A stretch of DNA of 64,000 nt from positions 89,275 through 153,274 of the forward strand of contig CAWEOT010000018.1 in the NCBI GenBank assembly GCA_963810775.1. Reading direction: 5' to 3'. The first letter of the stretch is position 1, and every line of letters begins with the position of its first letter. Position numbers and translations under genes: made by a program. Positions 43,091-53,170 of the stretch are shown here, one piece after another. This DNA comes from DATBVX01 sp963810775. GTDB taxonomy: Bacteria; Pseudomonadota; Gammaproteobacteria; Steroidobacterales; Steroidobacteraceae. The notes under the pieces were generated by a model, which made no database searches, had not been told where the DNA came from, and saw only the letters and a program-made list of their open reading frames with translations.

Positions 43091-43480
43091 ATGATCGACC
43101 ACGTCGGTTTCGCAGTGTCGAACTATGATCGTGCGAAGGAGTTCTACAGCAAGGCGCTCGCCCCGCTCGGTTATGTGCTGATCATGGAAGTACCCTCAGA
43201 GAAAACCGAAAGCGGCTTTGCGGCGGCGGGATTCGGGATCGACCAGAAGGCTGATCTCTGGATTGGTGGCGAGGGCAAGTTGGAGAAGCCGCTGCATGTC
43301 GCGATCGCGACAAAGAGTCGCGCCAGTGTCGACGCCTTCTACCGCGCGGCACTGTCTGCTGGCGGGAAGGACAACGGAGCGCCGGGCGTGCGCGCTCACT
43401 ATCATCCGAACTACTACGGCGCGTTCGTGCTGGATCCGGACGGCCACAACATCGAGGCGGTGTGTCACGCACCGGAGTAG
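43091..43480 (+). CDS. VOC-superfamily (glyoxalase-like) protein
   Basis: A 129-residue VOC-fold protein: MIDHVGFAVSNYDRAKEFYS opens the first module and GVRAHYHPNYYGAFVLDPD with NIEAVCH closes the second. Likely metal ligands are H4, the central His in LHVAIAT and the late Glu. AAAGGAG eight bases before ATG 43091 marks the start. It belongs to the glyoxalase/extradiol-like small proteins; the substrate cannot be told. Confidence 0.85.
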   Translation: MIDHVGFAVSNYDRAKEFYSKALAPLGYVLIMEVPSEKTESGFAAAGFGIDQKADLWIGGEGKLEKPLHVAIATKSRASVDAFYRAALSAGGKDNGAPGVRAHYHPNYYGAFVLDPDGHNIEAVCHAPE

Positions 43481-43743
43481 GCCCTCCACCGCTCGACATC
43501 CAGCCAATACGACCTTGTGTGATGGATGCCCACCTTTGTCAATCGTCCTACGTCGGGCACCGGACGATTACGTTATATTCACGAATACCCGCGGCGAGGG
43601 AGGGCCGAGACGACTGCAGAGCGATCGCACCTGATCGTCTGAGCATCTGAGATATCGACGCGATTCGGGGTGCGTCATTCGCAATGACGCGAGGATCGAT
43701 GCTGCAAGTGTCGTTGGAGTGTCCGCTGCACGCCCGCATCGGG

Positions 43744-46700
43744 ATGCGCCACTCGTCACACCTCGTTCGTGTCTTCACGCTGGTCGCCATAGCAGCGACA
43801 TCGCCAACGCAGGCGCAGACGCTGAACTGGGACGCCAACGGGACGTTGCCCGTGAACGGTAACGACACCGTCACACCCGGCAACAATGTCTGGGATACCA
43901 CCAATCTGCGCTGGTACAACGGTGCCAGTTACCAAGCGTGGAACAATGCGGCGCTGAGCAACGCCGTGTTCGCGGGTACAGCCGGCACGGTGACTCTCGG
44001 CGTCCCCATCACGGCCCACAATCTGACCTTCAGCAGCAACAACTACGTACTCGCCGGCAGCGCACTCACGCTGGGCGGCGTGAATCCCACGATCACGGTC
44101 AATACGACCACCTCGACCATCAACTCAATCATCGGGGGCGCTTCGGGCCTGATCAAGTCCGGCACCGGAACCCTGGTGCTGTCAGGCGCCAATACATACG
44201 GCGGCGTGACACTGCTTCAGTCCGGCACGCTGTCGCTCACTAACAATGCGGCGCTCGGCACCGGGCCAAACATTGCGTCCAACTTCGTGATCGGCAATGG
44301 CACGACGCTCAACTTCAACTCCACCACCATCGATCGTAACTTCACTCTGAACGGTGGCATCGCGCGCATGTCAGCCGCCGCGGCTGGGATCTATTCCGGC
44401 AGCCCGACGCTCACCGCTTCCACAGAGCTGCAACTGATCAGCAGCGGCACCTTCAGCGGAAATTTCGCGGACAGCGGTGCGAACGTGTTGAGCCTCAGCA
44501 AGACCGTGACTGGCACGTCCATCCTGAGCGGCACCAACACCTATTCCGGAACGACCCTTCTTTCAGCCGGCATCCTGCGCGTGACGAGCGCCGGCGCACT
44601 CTCCGCCAACAGCAGCCTCAACCTGACCGGCGGTGGTGTTCTGGAGTTGGGCGCAGCGGATCTCACGCGTTCGCTCGGTACCGGAGCCAACCAGGTTCGA
44701 TGGACGGGGAACGGTGGCTTTGCGGCATTCGGCGCCACTCGCATCGTCAATCTTGGCGGCGCCGGCGCAACGCTCACGTGGGCGGGCACGCCGGACTTCG
44801 TCGGCGCCGGCCAGACTTTAATCCTCGCCTCCGCCTCTGCTACCGGGATGCTGGATTGGCAGAATCCGATCAATCTGAATGGCGCCGCGCGCACCGTGCA
44901 GATCAACAACGGCTCAGCCGCCACTGATGTAACCCTGAGTGGCACGCTCAGCAATGGCGGCGTGATCTACACGGGAACCGGCACCGTGCTCGCAAGCGCA
45001 GCGAACACCTACACGGGCGCGACCAGCCTCAACGGAGCGACGGTTCGGGTGAACACGATTGGTAACGGCGGCACTGCCGGTGGTCTCGGCTCTGCCAGCA
45101 GCGCGGCCGCGAATCTCGTGTTCGACAACAACACTTCGATTCTCACCTACGGCGGCACGGGCGAGAGCACCGATCGCAACTTCTCCTTCGGAGCCGCAAC
45201 GCAGGCGCAGATTGCTGCGAGTGGAACGGGGGTGCTGGTCTGGAATGGCACGGCCGCTATCGCCAGCGGCGTGCGAACGCTCGTCCTGCGCGGCACGAAC
45301 ACCGGTAGCAACATCTTCGCGGGAACACTAGCGGACGGCGGTGGGACGCTGTCGCTCACCAAGAACGATGCGGGTACCTGGCGGCTGACTGGCGTCAATA
45401 CATACACCGGCACGACGCAGGTGACTGGCGGAACGCTCGAAGTGGACAGCCTCGCGGATGGCGGTGTCGCGAGCAGCATCGGCGCCAGCAACGCTGTCGC
45501 CAGTCTTCTCATCAACAACAGCGGATTGCGTTATGTCGGCAGCGCGAACGCCAGCACCAATCGAAACTTCACCGGCATCGCGACGCCACGCATCGAGTCG
45601 AGCGGCACGGGCAGCTTGACCTGGAACGGCACGATGGTGACGACCGCGGCAGCCAACCTCACGCTGGGTGGCACCAATACCGGCAACAATCTCTTCGCGG
45701 GCGTGCTCACGGACTTCAACACTGCGGGCGCGGTGCGTACCGGGCTGATCAAGGCGGGTGCCGGCAACTGGGCTCTCTCCGGCGCGAGCACTTACACTGG
45801 CGATACGCGCATCGATGCCGGTCTTTTGACTTTGAACGGTGCGGCAGCACTTTCTGGCGGGCTGGCGGGCGACGGCGCGACGCAGGGGAGTCTGCTGGTG
45901 CTGAACGGCGGCGTGCTCGGCCTCACCGCCGCGAGTGGCGACTTCAACCGCGCAGTTGGCACGACTCAGTTTGTCAACCAGGTGCGTTGGCAAAGCGCCG
46001 GCGGCTTTGCCGCGTTCGGCGGCGATCGGGTCGTCAATCTGGGCGGCGCGGGAGCTACGGTTGCCTGGACTGCCGGTGGATTCGTGCCCAACGGTCAATC
46101 ACTGATCCTCAGTCTCGCCACTGCCGACAGCACCATCGATTTTCGCAATGGGATCGATTTCGGCGCGGCGAATCGCACTGTTCTCGTCAACGATGGGACT
46201 GCGGCCGTGGATGCTGTGCTGAGTGGTGTTCTGTCGAGTACCGGCGGCGGTCTGGTCAAGTCGGGTTCGGGCACGTTGATTCTCGGGGCCAACAATACGT
46301 ATACGGGAACTACGACGATCAGCGCGGGTGTGCTCCAGGTGGGCACTGGCGGAACCACGGGTACGCTCGGCGCCGGCAACGTCACCAACAGCGGTCAGCT
46401 CGTTATCAATCGCAGCGACGCCCTCACTCTGGGCCAGACCATCACCAGCAGCGGCGTTCTCCGTCAGAGCGGCAGCGGCACCACCATCCTCACGGCGAAC
46501 AACACCTACACCGGCGGCACCGTCATCAGCGCGGGCACCCTGCAGGTCGGCAACGGCGGCACGACCGGCGCGTTGGGCGGGGGCGCAGTGACCAACAACG
46601 CAGTCCTCGCGATCAATCGCAGCAACGCCCTCGCCGTTTCTTCCGTGATCAACGGGACCGGGAGCCTGCATCAGGATGGTGTCGGCACGACGACGTTGAC

Positions 46701-49700
46701 GGGACTCAACACGTTCACCGGATCGGTGGAGTTGAACGCGGGTGTGCTCGCGGTCGCGAATCTGCAAAACGGCGGCGTCAACAGCAATCTGGGCGCGTCT
46801 GCCAATGCTGCGGCGAACCTCGACTTCGATGGCGGCACCTTGCGCTATACGGGTGTCGCGACCAGCACCGACCGCAATTTCCTCATCGAAGACGGCGGCG
46901 CCACGCTCGATGCCAGCGGCAGCGGAATTCTGACCTGGACGGGTGCGCCGTCGTACGACTTGGCGAACCAAGCGCGCAGCCTGACCTTGACTGGTACGAG
47001 TAATGGCAGCGTGTTTGCCGGCGCGCTCACTGACAACGGTGCCGGTGCGCTCTCGGTGACCAAGATCGGCACCAGCCGCTGGATTCTTGCGGGCAACAAC
47101 AGCTACTCCGGCACGACCACCATCTCGGCCGGAACCTTGCAGATTGGCAATGGCGGTACCAGCGGTACTTTGGGGAGCGGTGCGGTCGTCAACAATGCGA
47201 CCCTGACTTTCCTGCGCTCCGATGCTCTCAATGTCGCGAGCTCGATCTCCGGTACCGGCACGCTCAATCAATCGGGAGCGGGAACGACGCTGTTGAACGG
47301 TTCCGCCGCTGCGGCGTTGACCAACGTGAACCTCGGCACACTGACGGTCAATGGCGCTCTGGTGACCCCGACGCTCACGCTTGCGAATACAGCCACGCTC
47401 GATGTGCGTGGCACTGTGGAAGCGGCTGGCGCGAGCGCCACGACGATCACCGGCAGTGCCGGTGTGAATACCGTGCTCGTCGCGACCGGCGCAATGCTGC
47501 GAGCCACCGGCGACCTCGGCAACGGTTCTGATCTGCTCGACGTCTCTGGAACCGTCAACACCGGCGCCGGCACGCTGAGTCTCGGTAACGGCAATGACAC
47601 GCTCACCATCCACGATGGCACGAACATTGTGGGCACGGTCGCAGGTGGGAGCGGGACCAATACGTTCAACACCGACATCGCCTCCGCCGCCAATCTTGGC
47701 GCGGCCACCGGCTTTCAGACTCTCCTGAAGACGGGCATCGGTACCCTCAACATCAACGGACCCGCGGTCTCGCCCTTCACGACCGTCACGGTCAACGCGG
47801 GCACATTGAACATCGCGGCAACCGGCAGCGTCACCGGCATGACGAGCGCTACGGTGGCCAACGGCGCGACACTCAACGTTGCTGGCACCTTCGTCGGCAC
47901 CGGGGCGGCCAATTCGCTGACCGTAGCGGGCACGGTGTCGGGAGCGGGCTCGATCGACCTCGCCGCCGGTAACGATGTGCTGACGCTGAACGATGGTGCC
48001 GTGATCAGCGCTGCCATTGGCGGAGGCACACAGACGACCTCCGACTCCGTCGTCCTGAACAACGCCTCTGCGCTAAGCCTGGACAGCGCCTCGCTATCAG
48101 GTTTCGAGCTGCTCACCAAGCAGAACAGCGGCGTCGCGACATTGACCGGTCTGCACAGCTACACGACGGGCGTCAGTATCAATGCCGGCACTCTGCAGGT
48201 CACCGGTGGGCTCGACACGCCGAACGTGAGTCTTGGCGATGCCAGTACTCTCAACGTGCAAGGCAGCGTTCAAGCGCCCGGTGCTACTCAGGCCCTCTTA
48301 AGCGGCAATGCAGGTATCAACACAGTGCTCGTCGGCGCGGGCGCGATGTTGCTCGCCACCGGCGATCTCGGCGCGGGCGCCGACGTACTGGATATTTCTG
48401 GAACCCTCGATACCGGAGCGGGTTCCCTCAGTCTGGGTGCTGACGATGACGTCTTCACTATCCACGACGGCACCGCTGTCCTCGGCATCGTCGACGGCGG
48501 CTCGGGAACCAATACCTTGAACACCGACATCGCCACGGTTGCTGATCTTGGAGCCGTGACCGGCTTTCAGACCTTGCTCAAAACCGGTGTCGGCACACTC
48601 AATATCAATGGTCCAGCCGTTTCGACGTTCACGGCCGTCACGGTCAATGCGGGCACCTTGAACGTCGCGGCCACTGGCGCCGCGAGCGGCGTGAGCACAA
48701 CCACGGTTGCGACTGGTGCAAGCCTCAATGTGGATGGCAGCTATCTTGGCAGCACCGGCAACGACACGATGACCATCGACGGCACCGTAGCCGGCTCGGG
48801 CACGATCGATCTTGGGGCCGGAGACGATGTACTGACGTTGAACGATGGTGCCGTGATTACTGCAAACACCGGCGGAGGCACGCAGACTGCCGCCGACTCC
48901 ATTGTCCTCAACAATGCCGCTGCACTGACGCTCAGCACTGCGGCGATATCGGGCTTCGAGCAGCTCACCAAGCAGAATACGGGTGTTGCAACGTTGACTG
49001 GTGCGCAAGCCTATGCCGCCGGCGTGGGCATCAGCACAGGGACGTTGTCGGTCGCGGGCACGCTCGACGCGCCGACCATCGCGCTGGGCGATGCCAGCAC
49101 ACTGGAGGTGCTCGGAACCGTTGAGGCAGCCGGACTCGCACCCGCGATCATCACGGGGAGCGCCGGCATCAACTCAGTCTTTGTCCACAGTGGCGCCACC
49201 CTGCGTGCGTCGGGAGACCTCGCCGCGGGTTCAGACCTGCTCGATGTCGCGGGGACGCTCGATACCGGCGCGGGCACGCTAGCGCTGGGAGACGACGACG
49301 ACACCCTCACCATTCACGATGGCACCAGCATCGTGGGCACGGTCAACGGAGGTGCGGGCACAAATACTTTCAACACCGACATCGCCACGGTTGCTGATCT
49401 CGGAGCCGTGACCGGCTTTCAGACCTTGCTCAAAACCGGTGTCGGCACGCTGAACATCACGGGTCCGGCGAACTCGATCTTCGACACGGTGCTGATCAAC
49501 GCCGGAGTCTTGCATGTGGGCGCGAGCGCCACGGTTGATCCGGTGACGACCGTGGTCGCCGCCGGCGCAACGCTCCAGGTCGATGGCAGCTATCTCGGCA
49601 CGGCGGGTAACGACACGATGTCGGTCTCCGGCACGATCTCCGGTGGCGGGACCATCGATCTCGCTCCCGGCGATGATGAACTGACCCTCAATGATGGCGC

Positions 49701-52176
49701 GGTACTGAGCGCAGTAGTCAACGGCGGTGCGCAGGCGGCTGGAGACGTGGTCGTGCTGAACAACGCCTCTGCATTCGCCTTCGATGGTACGCACACCTCG
49801 GGCTTCGAGCTCCTGCGCAAGCAGAACAGCGGCGTCGCTACGCTAGCCGGCTCCCAGTCGTATGCGGCGGTGAGCGTCGACGCCGGCACACTCTCGGTCG
49901 GCGACACGCTCAACTCACCCGCGCTCACTCTTGCTGACAATAGTGTTGTCGAAGTGCTCGGCACCCTGCAGGCGACCGGATCCACGCCGACCACGATTAC
50001 GGGTAGCACTGGCGCCAATACGCTGCGCGTCGGCAGCGGCGCGATCTTGCGTGCGATCGGTGACCTCGGGGCAGGCGCGGACCTTGTCGACGTCGCCGGG
50101 TCGCTCGATACCGCAGCGGGCATACTGACCCTGGGCGACGGTGATGACACGCTGACGATCCACGACGGCGCCAACGTCACAGGCATCGTCGCGGGTGGTA
50201 CCGGGACCAACACGTTCAACCCCGACATTGCTGCGAGCGCCGCTATCGCTGCCGTGAACGGTTTTCAGACTCTCCTCAAGACGGGCGCGGGCACCCTCAA
50301 CTTCAACGGGCCCGCCGCCTCGACGTTCACGACCGTCACCATCAACGCGGGCACCGTGAACGTTGCTGCGGCGGGCAGCATCGATGGGGCGACGACCACT
50401 ACGATCGCGGCCGGTGCAACACTCAACGTGGATGGGAACTATCTGGGAAGCGGTGGTACAGACACGCTATCCGTGGCGGGCACGATCTCGGGGGCTGGCA
50501 CGATCGACCTCGGCGACGGCGACGATGTCCTCGCGCTAAGTGATGGCGCGCTTCTCAATGCGGCCGTCGATGGCGGAACGCACTCCGGCGGCGACACCAT
50601 CGCGATCATCAATTCGAGCGCATTCGCGCTCGATGCCAATCGCACGACAGGCTTCGAAACGCTCAACAAGCAAGGCGCGGGGACTGTCACGCTCTCCGGA
50701 ATGCCAGAATTCGCGAACGGCATCAGCATCACCGGTGGCACGCTCGCCAGTAGCGGAACCCTCACTGCTGGCCTGGTCAATATCGCGGCCGCGGGCACCC
50801 TTTCGAGCAGTGGTGTGATCGTCGGTGACCTCACCAACGCAGGCGTGCTCAATACGGGCGGCACGCCTTTCAGCAACCTGACGATTCGCGGTGACTACAT
50901 CGGTGCGGACGGGCGACTGGATATGCGTGTCGCGCTGGGAGATGAAGCCTCGCCAACCGATCGGCTCACGATCGACGGCGGAAACGCGACGGGATCGACG
51001 CGCGTGCGCGTCATCAACCAGAATGGACTGGGCGCTCGTACGAGCGGCAGCGGAATTCAGTTGATCGCAGCCACCAATGGCGCGACTACCGCAACCGACG
51101 CCTTTGCGCTGGATGGCCCCGTGATGGCTGGGGCCTACAGCTACGATCTGTTTCATGGCACTGCGGCAGACACAGATCCGCAGGGCTGGTACCTGCGCTC
51201 GCTCCGGCTGGTGCGGGATGTGGCATCAATCTCGACTGCGATCGTACCGCTTGCGCATCTCTACGGACTTTCCGTGATCGGGACTTTGCATGAGCGGGAA
51301 GGCGCTGATGTGGGCGCGACCTGCAGCGGCAATGCTCCACGTTGTCAGTGGGGACGCGTGCTGTATCGCTCAGGCAGCCACGAAGGCGGCGGCACGGCGG
51401 CCAATGGCGCAAATTTCGACTATGACGTGACGGGAATGCAGATCGGTACGGATGTCTATGAGAACGTGGACGAGAATCGAACCAATCGTGCGGGGCTGTA
51501 TCTCAGCATGGGCCCCACCAATGGCTATGTGGACCGCGACGACGGCACTCGTGCAGGCACTGCTCAATCGCTCGCGTCTTCGATAGGCGCATATTGGACA
51601 GGCCGCCATCCGGCCTGGTACGTCGATTCAACCGTGCTGGGAACGTACTTCAGCCGGATCGATCTCGAGCCTCGCGACGACGAAGCCGCCGAGACCGACG
51701 GCTGGGGAGTCGCCGCATCGATCGAGGCCGGGCGCAACCTCAGGCTCGGGACGGAATGGAACCTGCAACCTCAAGCGCAGGTCATTGTCCAGCACCTCGA
51801 TCAGTCAGACTCAAGAACCTCCGGAACGACGATTCGCTTCAGCGGCACCGACACGATCGTGGCTCGTGCCGGCCTGGAGTTGGGCGTGTCTCGCCCCCGC
51901 GGCAAGGACGACTCGCGCTACTTCAGCGCCTGGCTGCGCGCGAATTACTGGAGTGAGTTGTCAGGAAGCGCTGAGACAACGCTGACGGCACCGTCTGCGC
52001 CCTCGACCGTATTCCGCACAGACTTCGATGAGGATTGGGTCGAGGTGTCGGCCGGTGTCGCCGCGCAGGTCAACGAGCACACCAGCGTGCATGCGAGCGT
52101 GACAACGAATCACGGTGTGAACGGCAGCGACAGCCAATCCGTGAATGCGAGTCTCGGCCTGAGAGTTCAGTGGTAG
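43744..52176 (+). CDS. Giant autotransporter (type Va) with beta-strand repeats
   Basis: A single frame of about 2810 residues. A signal peptide (HLVRVFTLVAIAATSPTQAQ) is followed by a long passenger of autotransporter-associated beta-strand repeats (GTGTLVLSGANTYGG, NNTYTGTTTISAGVLQVG and many similar). The next four units of 284 residues include segments like GNDTLTIHDG. The last about 310 residues form a translocator barrel (from RDVASISTAIVPLAHLYG to SLGLRVQW with a terminal Trp), preceded by a Cys pair (ATCSGNAPRCQW). The passenger is probably surface-displayed or shed and forms a long beta-helix for adhesion or self-association. ATG 43684 is an alternative start. Confidence 0.93.
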   Translation: MRHSSHLVRVFTLVAIAATSPTQAQTLNWDANGTLPVNGNDTVTPGNNVWDTTNLRWYNGASYQAWNNAALSNAVFAGTAGTVTLGVPITAHNLTFSSNNYVLAGSALTLGGVNPTITVNTTTSTINSIIGGASGLIKSGTGTLVLSGANTYGGVTLLQSGTLSLTNNAALGTGPNIASNFVIGNGTTLNFNSTTIDRNFTLNGGIARMSAAAAGIYSGSPTLTASTELQLISSGTFSGNFADSGANVLSLSKTVTGTSILSGTNTYSGTTLLSAGILRVTSAGALSANSSLNLTGGGVLELGAADLTRSLGTGANQVRWTGNGGFAAFGATRIVNLGGAGATLTWAGTPDFVGAGQTLILASASATGMLDWQNPINLNGAARTVQINNGSAATDVTLSGTLSNGGVIYTGTGTVLASAANTYTGATSLNGATVRVNTIGNGGTAGGLGSASSAAANLVFDNNTSILTYGGTGESTDRNFSFGAATQAQIAASGTGVLVWNGTAAIASGVRTLVLRGTNTGSNIFAGTLADGGGTLSLTKNDAGTWRLTGVNTYTGTTQVTGGTLEVDSLADGGVASSIGASNAVASLLINNSGLRYVGSANASTNRNFTGIATPRIESSGTGSLTWNGTMVTTAAANLTLGGTNTGNNLFAGVLTDFNTAGAVRTGLIKAGAGNWALSGASTYTGDTRIDAGLLTLNGAAALSGGLAGDGATQGSLLVLNGGVLGLTAASGDFNRAVGTTQFVNQVRWQSAGGFAAFGGDRVVNLGGAGATVAWTAGGFVPNGQSLILSLATADSTIDFRNGIDFGAANRTVLVNDGTAAVDAVLSGVLSSTGGGLVKSGSGTLILGANNTYTGTTTISAGVLQVGTGGTTGTLGAGNVTNSGQLVINRSDALTLGQTITSSGVLRQSGSGTTILTANNTYTGGTVISAGTLQVGNGGTTGALGGGAVTNNAVLAINRSNALAVSSVINGTGSLHQDGVGTTTLTGLNTFTGSVELNAGVLAVANLQNGGVNSNLGASANAAANLDFDGGTLRYTGVATSTDRNFLIEDGGATLDASGSGILTWTGAPSYDLANQARSLTLTGTSNGSVFAGALTDNGAGALSVTKIGTSRWILAGNNSYSGTTTISAGTLQIGNGGTSGTLGSGAVVNNATLTFLRSDALNVASSISGTGTLNQSGAGTTLLNGSAAAALTNVNLGTLTVNGALVTPTLTLANTATLDVRGTVEAAGASATTITGSAGVNTVLVATGAMLRATGDLGNGSDLLDVSGTVNTGAGTLSLGNGNDTLTIHDGTNIVGTVAGGSGTNTFNTDIASAANLGAATGFQTLLKTGIGTLNINGPAVSPFTTVTVNAGTLNIAATGSVTGMTSATVANGATLNVAGTFVGTGAANSLTVAGTVSGAGSIDLAAGNDVLTLNDGAVISAAIGGGTQTTSDSVVLNNASALSLDSASLSGFELLTKQNSGVATLTGLHSYTTGVSINAGTLQVTGGLDTPNVSLGDASTLNVQGSVQAPGATQALLSGNAGINTVLVGAGAMLLATGDLGAGADVLDISGTLDTGAGSLSLGADDDVFTIHDGTAVLGIVDGGSGTNTLNTDIATVADLGAVTGFQTLLKTGVGTLNINGPAVSTFTAVTVNAGTLNVAATGAASGVSTTTVATGASLNVDGSYLGSTGNDTMTIDGTVAGSGTIDLGAGDDVLTLNDGAVITANTGGGTQTAADSIVLNNAAALTLSTAAISGFEQLTKQNTGVATLTGAQAYAAGVGISTGTLSVAGTLDAPTIALGDASTLEVLGTVEAAGLAPAIITGSAGINSVFVHSGATLRASGDLAAGSDLLDVAGTLDTGAGTLALGDDDDTLTIHDGTSIVGTVNGGAGTNTFNTDIATVADLGAVTGFQTLLKTGVGTLNITGPANSIFDTVLINAGVLHVGASATVDPVTTVVAAGATLQVDGSYLGTAGNDTMSVSGTISGGGTIDLAPGDDELTLNDGAVLSAVVNGGAQAAGDVVVLNNASAFAFDGTHTSGFELLRKQNSGVATLAGSQSYAAVSVDAGTLSVGDTLNSPALTLADNSVVEVLGTLQATGSTPTTITGSTGANTLRVGSGAILRAIGDLGAGADLVDVAGSLDTAAGILTLGDGDDTLTIHDGANVTGIVAGGTGTNTFNPDIAASAAIAAVNGFQTLLKTGAGTLNFNGPAASTFTTVTINAGTVNVAAAGSIDGATTTTIAAGATLNVDGNYLGSGGTDTLSVAGTISGAGTIDLGDGDDVLALSDGALLNAAVDGGTHSGGDTIAIINSSAFALDANRTTGFETLNKQGAGTVTLSGMPEFANGISITGGTLASSGTLTAGLVNIAAAGTLSSSGVIVGDLTNAGVLNTGGTPFSNLTIRGDYIGADGRLDMRVALGDEASPTDRLTIDGGNATGSTRVRVINQNGLGARTSGSGIQLIAATNGATTATDAFALDGPVMAGAYSYDLFHGTAADTDPQGWYLRSLRLVRDVASISTAIVPLAHLYGLSVIGTLHEREGADVGATCSGNAPRCQWGRVLYRSGSHEGGGTAANGANFDYDVTGMQIGTDVYENVDENRTNRAGLYLSMGPTNGYVDRDDGTRAGTAQSLASSIGAYWTGRHPAWYVDSTVLGTYFSRIDLEPRDDEAAETDGWGVAASIEAGRNLRLGTEWNLQPQAQVIVQHLDQSDSRTSGTTIRFSGTDTIVARAGLELGVSRPRGKDDSRYFSAWLRANYWSELSGSAETTLTAPSAPSTVFRTDFDEDWVEVSAGVAAQVNEHTSVHASVTTNHGVNGSDSQSVNASLGLRVQW
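47335..50736 (+). repeat. Four in-frame repeats of 852/852/846/852 bp in the autotransporter
   Basis: Units start at 47335, 48187, 49039 and 49885, and the next block opens at 50737, so the period is 852 bp except the third unit (846). Each encodes about 284 residues with the order GTL-V...L, TITGSAG-N, GDL, DTLTIHDG, FNTDIA, GFQTLLKTG, NAGTL, DVLTLNDGA and GFE-L-KQ. About 78 bases near 48520 and 49372 differ by one base, a sign of recent duplication or gene conversion. Confidence 0.85.
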
Positions 52177-52179
52177 CTT

Positions 52180-52848
52180 TTACGATTCGAGCAGCAGGTC
52201 TTCGTAAAATGCCCCGAACGGGAGCGTGGGATGCCGAATCTGGATCTCGAGCACCCACAGGTCGGTGGCAGGTGTGAAGGACGTCGCCGCGAGCGTTCCT
52301 GAGTGAAATGCCTTGTGCGGAAAGTCGCTGAGGCGATGGCCATCAACGCCCGGCGCCAACTCCCAGCCCATCGAACGGGCAACCTCGGTCGCGTAGTCGT
52401 AGAGCGCCGCTCCGGTCACCGATTCGGTGCGCCATTTCTCGTGAACGCGATCGAAGACCTGGCGAACAGCGACGCGCGCGCGCTGCATTTCCGGATCGTT
52501 ACCGACCACGAACGTGTTGCCGCCGTCACCCTCCCATTTCTCCCATACCGGACCGATGTCGATATAGAAGATGTCGTTGTCGCGAAGCACGACGTCCGGC
52601 GCATCCTTGTCCCAGTACGTGAGTACGGTGTTCGCGCCGAAGCGGAGATAGACGCCGTGCCAGCCGCGCAATAGTCCGAGGTCCTTCAGCACGGCCTTGG
52701 CCAGCTCGACGCCCTCACTCTCGCGCATGCCCGGTCGTATGCCCGCAGCGATTTTCTCGATCGCGTGCCAGGTGTGCCGCCGCGCCTCCAGCATCTTCGC
52801 CTTGTCGTAGTGCGGGCCGACGCGTTCCTCAACGTGCATGTCGCTCAT
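52180..52848 (-). CDS. M24-family metallopeptidase
   Basis: A 222-residue pita-bread-fold protein of the methionine aminopeptidase/prolidase group, short because it lacks the prolidase N-terminal domain. Metal ligands can be placed in FYIDIGPVWEKWEGDGGN (two Asp), GHRLSDFPH (His) and LEIQIRH (Glu). Substitutions in this subgroup leave some members with other activities, so aminopeptidase action is inferred. It converges on the giant autotransporter, with three bases between stop codons. Confidence 0.85.
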   Translation of the reverse strand: MSDMHVEERVGPHYDKAKMLEARRHTWHAIEKIAAGIRPGMRESEGVELAKAVLKDLGLLRGWHGVYLRFGANTVLTYWDKDAPDVVLRDNDIFYIDIGPVWEKWEGDGGNTFVVGNDPEMQRARVAVRQVFDRVHEKWRTESVTGAALYDYATEVARSMGWELAPGVDGHRLSDFPHKAFHSGTLAATSFTPATDLWVLEIQIRHPTLPFGAFYEDLLLES

Positions 52849-53170
52849 CGATGGGATTCTCGTGTTGCGTGGGTGGGCTGCCGCTGATCGTAACGCGGAT
52901 TGTCCGGACAGGGCTCGCGCTGATTTGAATCACCAGTGGAGTGTTCGGGTCAACCGAGAACTCGACGCCCCCTCGCGACCAAATTTAGTCGTCGCCGCAC
53001 TCTTCAGGTCAACCGTCTTGAGGATCCCGGGGGCAGTACGTCAGCGTCGACCTTGAGGCCAACTGAAAGCGCAGTGACGTCCGGCACGTACGGTACGCCT
53101 CGCTCTCGAGGTCGTCCGTACGAGACCGCACAGATGTTGGGGTATAGCGCTTAGGCGATGAAGCGCGGAG
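52849..53170. other. Gene-free interval between M24 and MFS genes
   Basis: Both neighbours lie on the minus strand, so this 322-base stretch holds the M24 promoter and the 3' end of the carbohydrate operon. No coding frame with a ribosome site was found. A loose inverted repeat around GTACGGTACGCC...GTCCGTACG (53090-53130) is present but without a T-run. Confidence 0.35.

Noticed and set aside
47335..50736. CRISPR or minisatellite interpretation of the repeats
   Set aside because: Units are 852 bp, in frame and coding; there are no short repeats with unique spacers and no cas genes.
44541..50876. Many long minus-strand open frames opposite the autotransporter gene
   Set aside because: They mirror the repeated, low-complexity plus-strand coding sequence, lack ribosome sites and give Val/Pro/Ser-rich nonsense.
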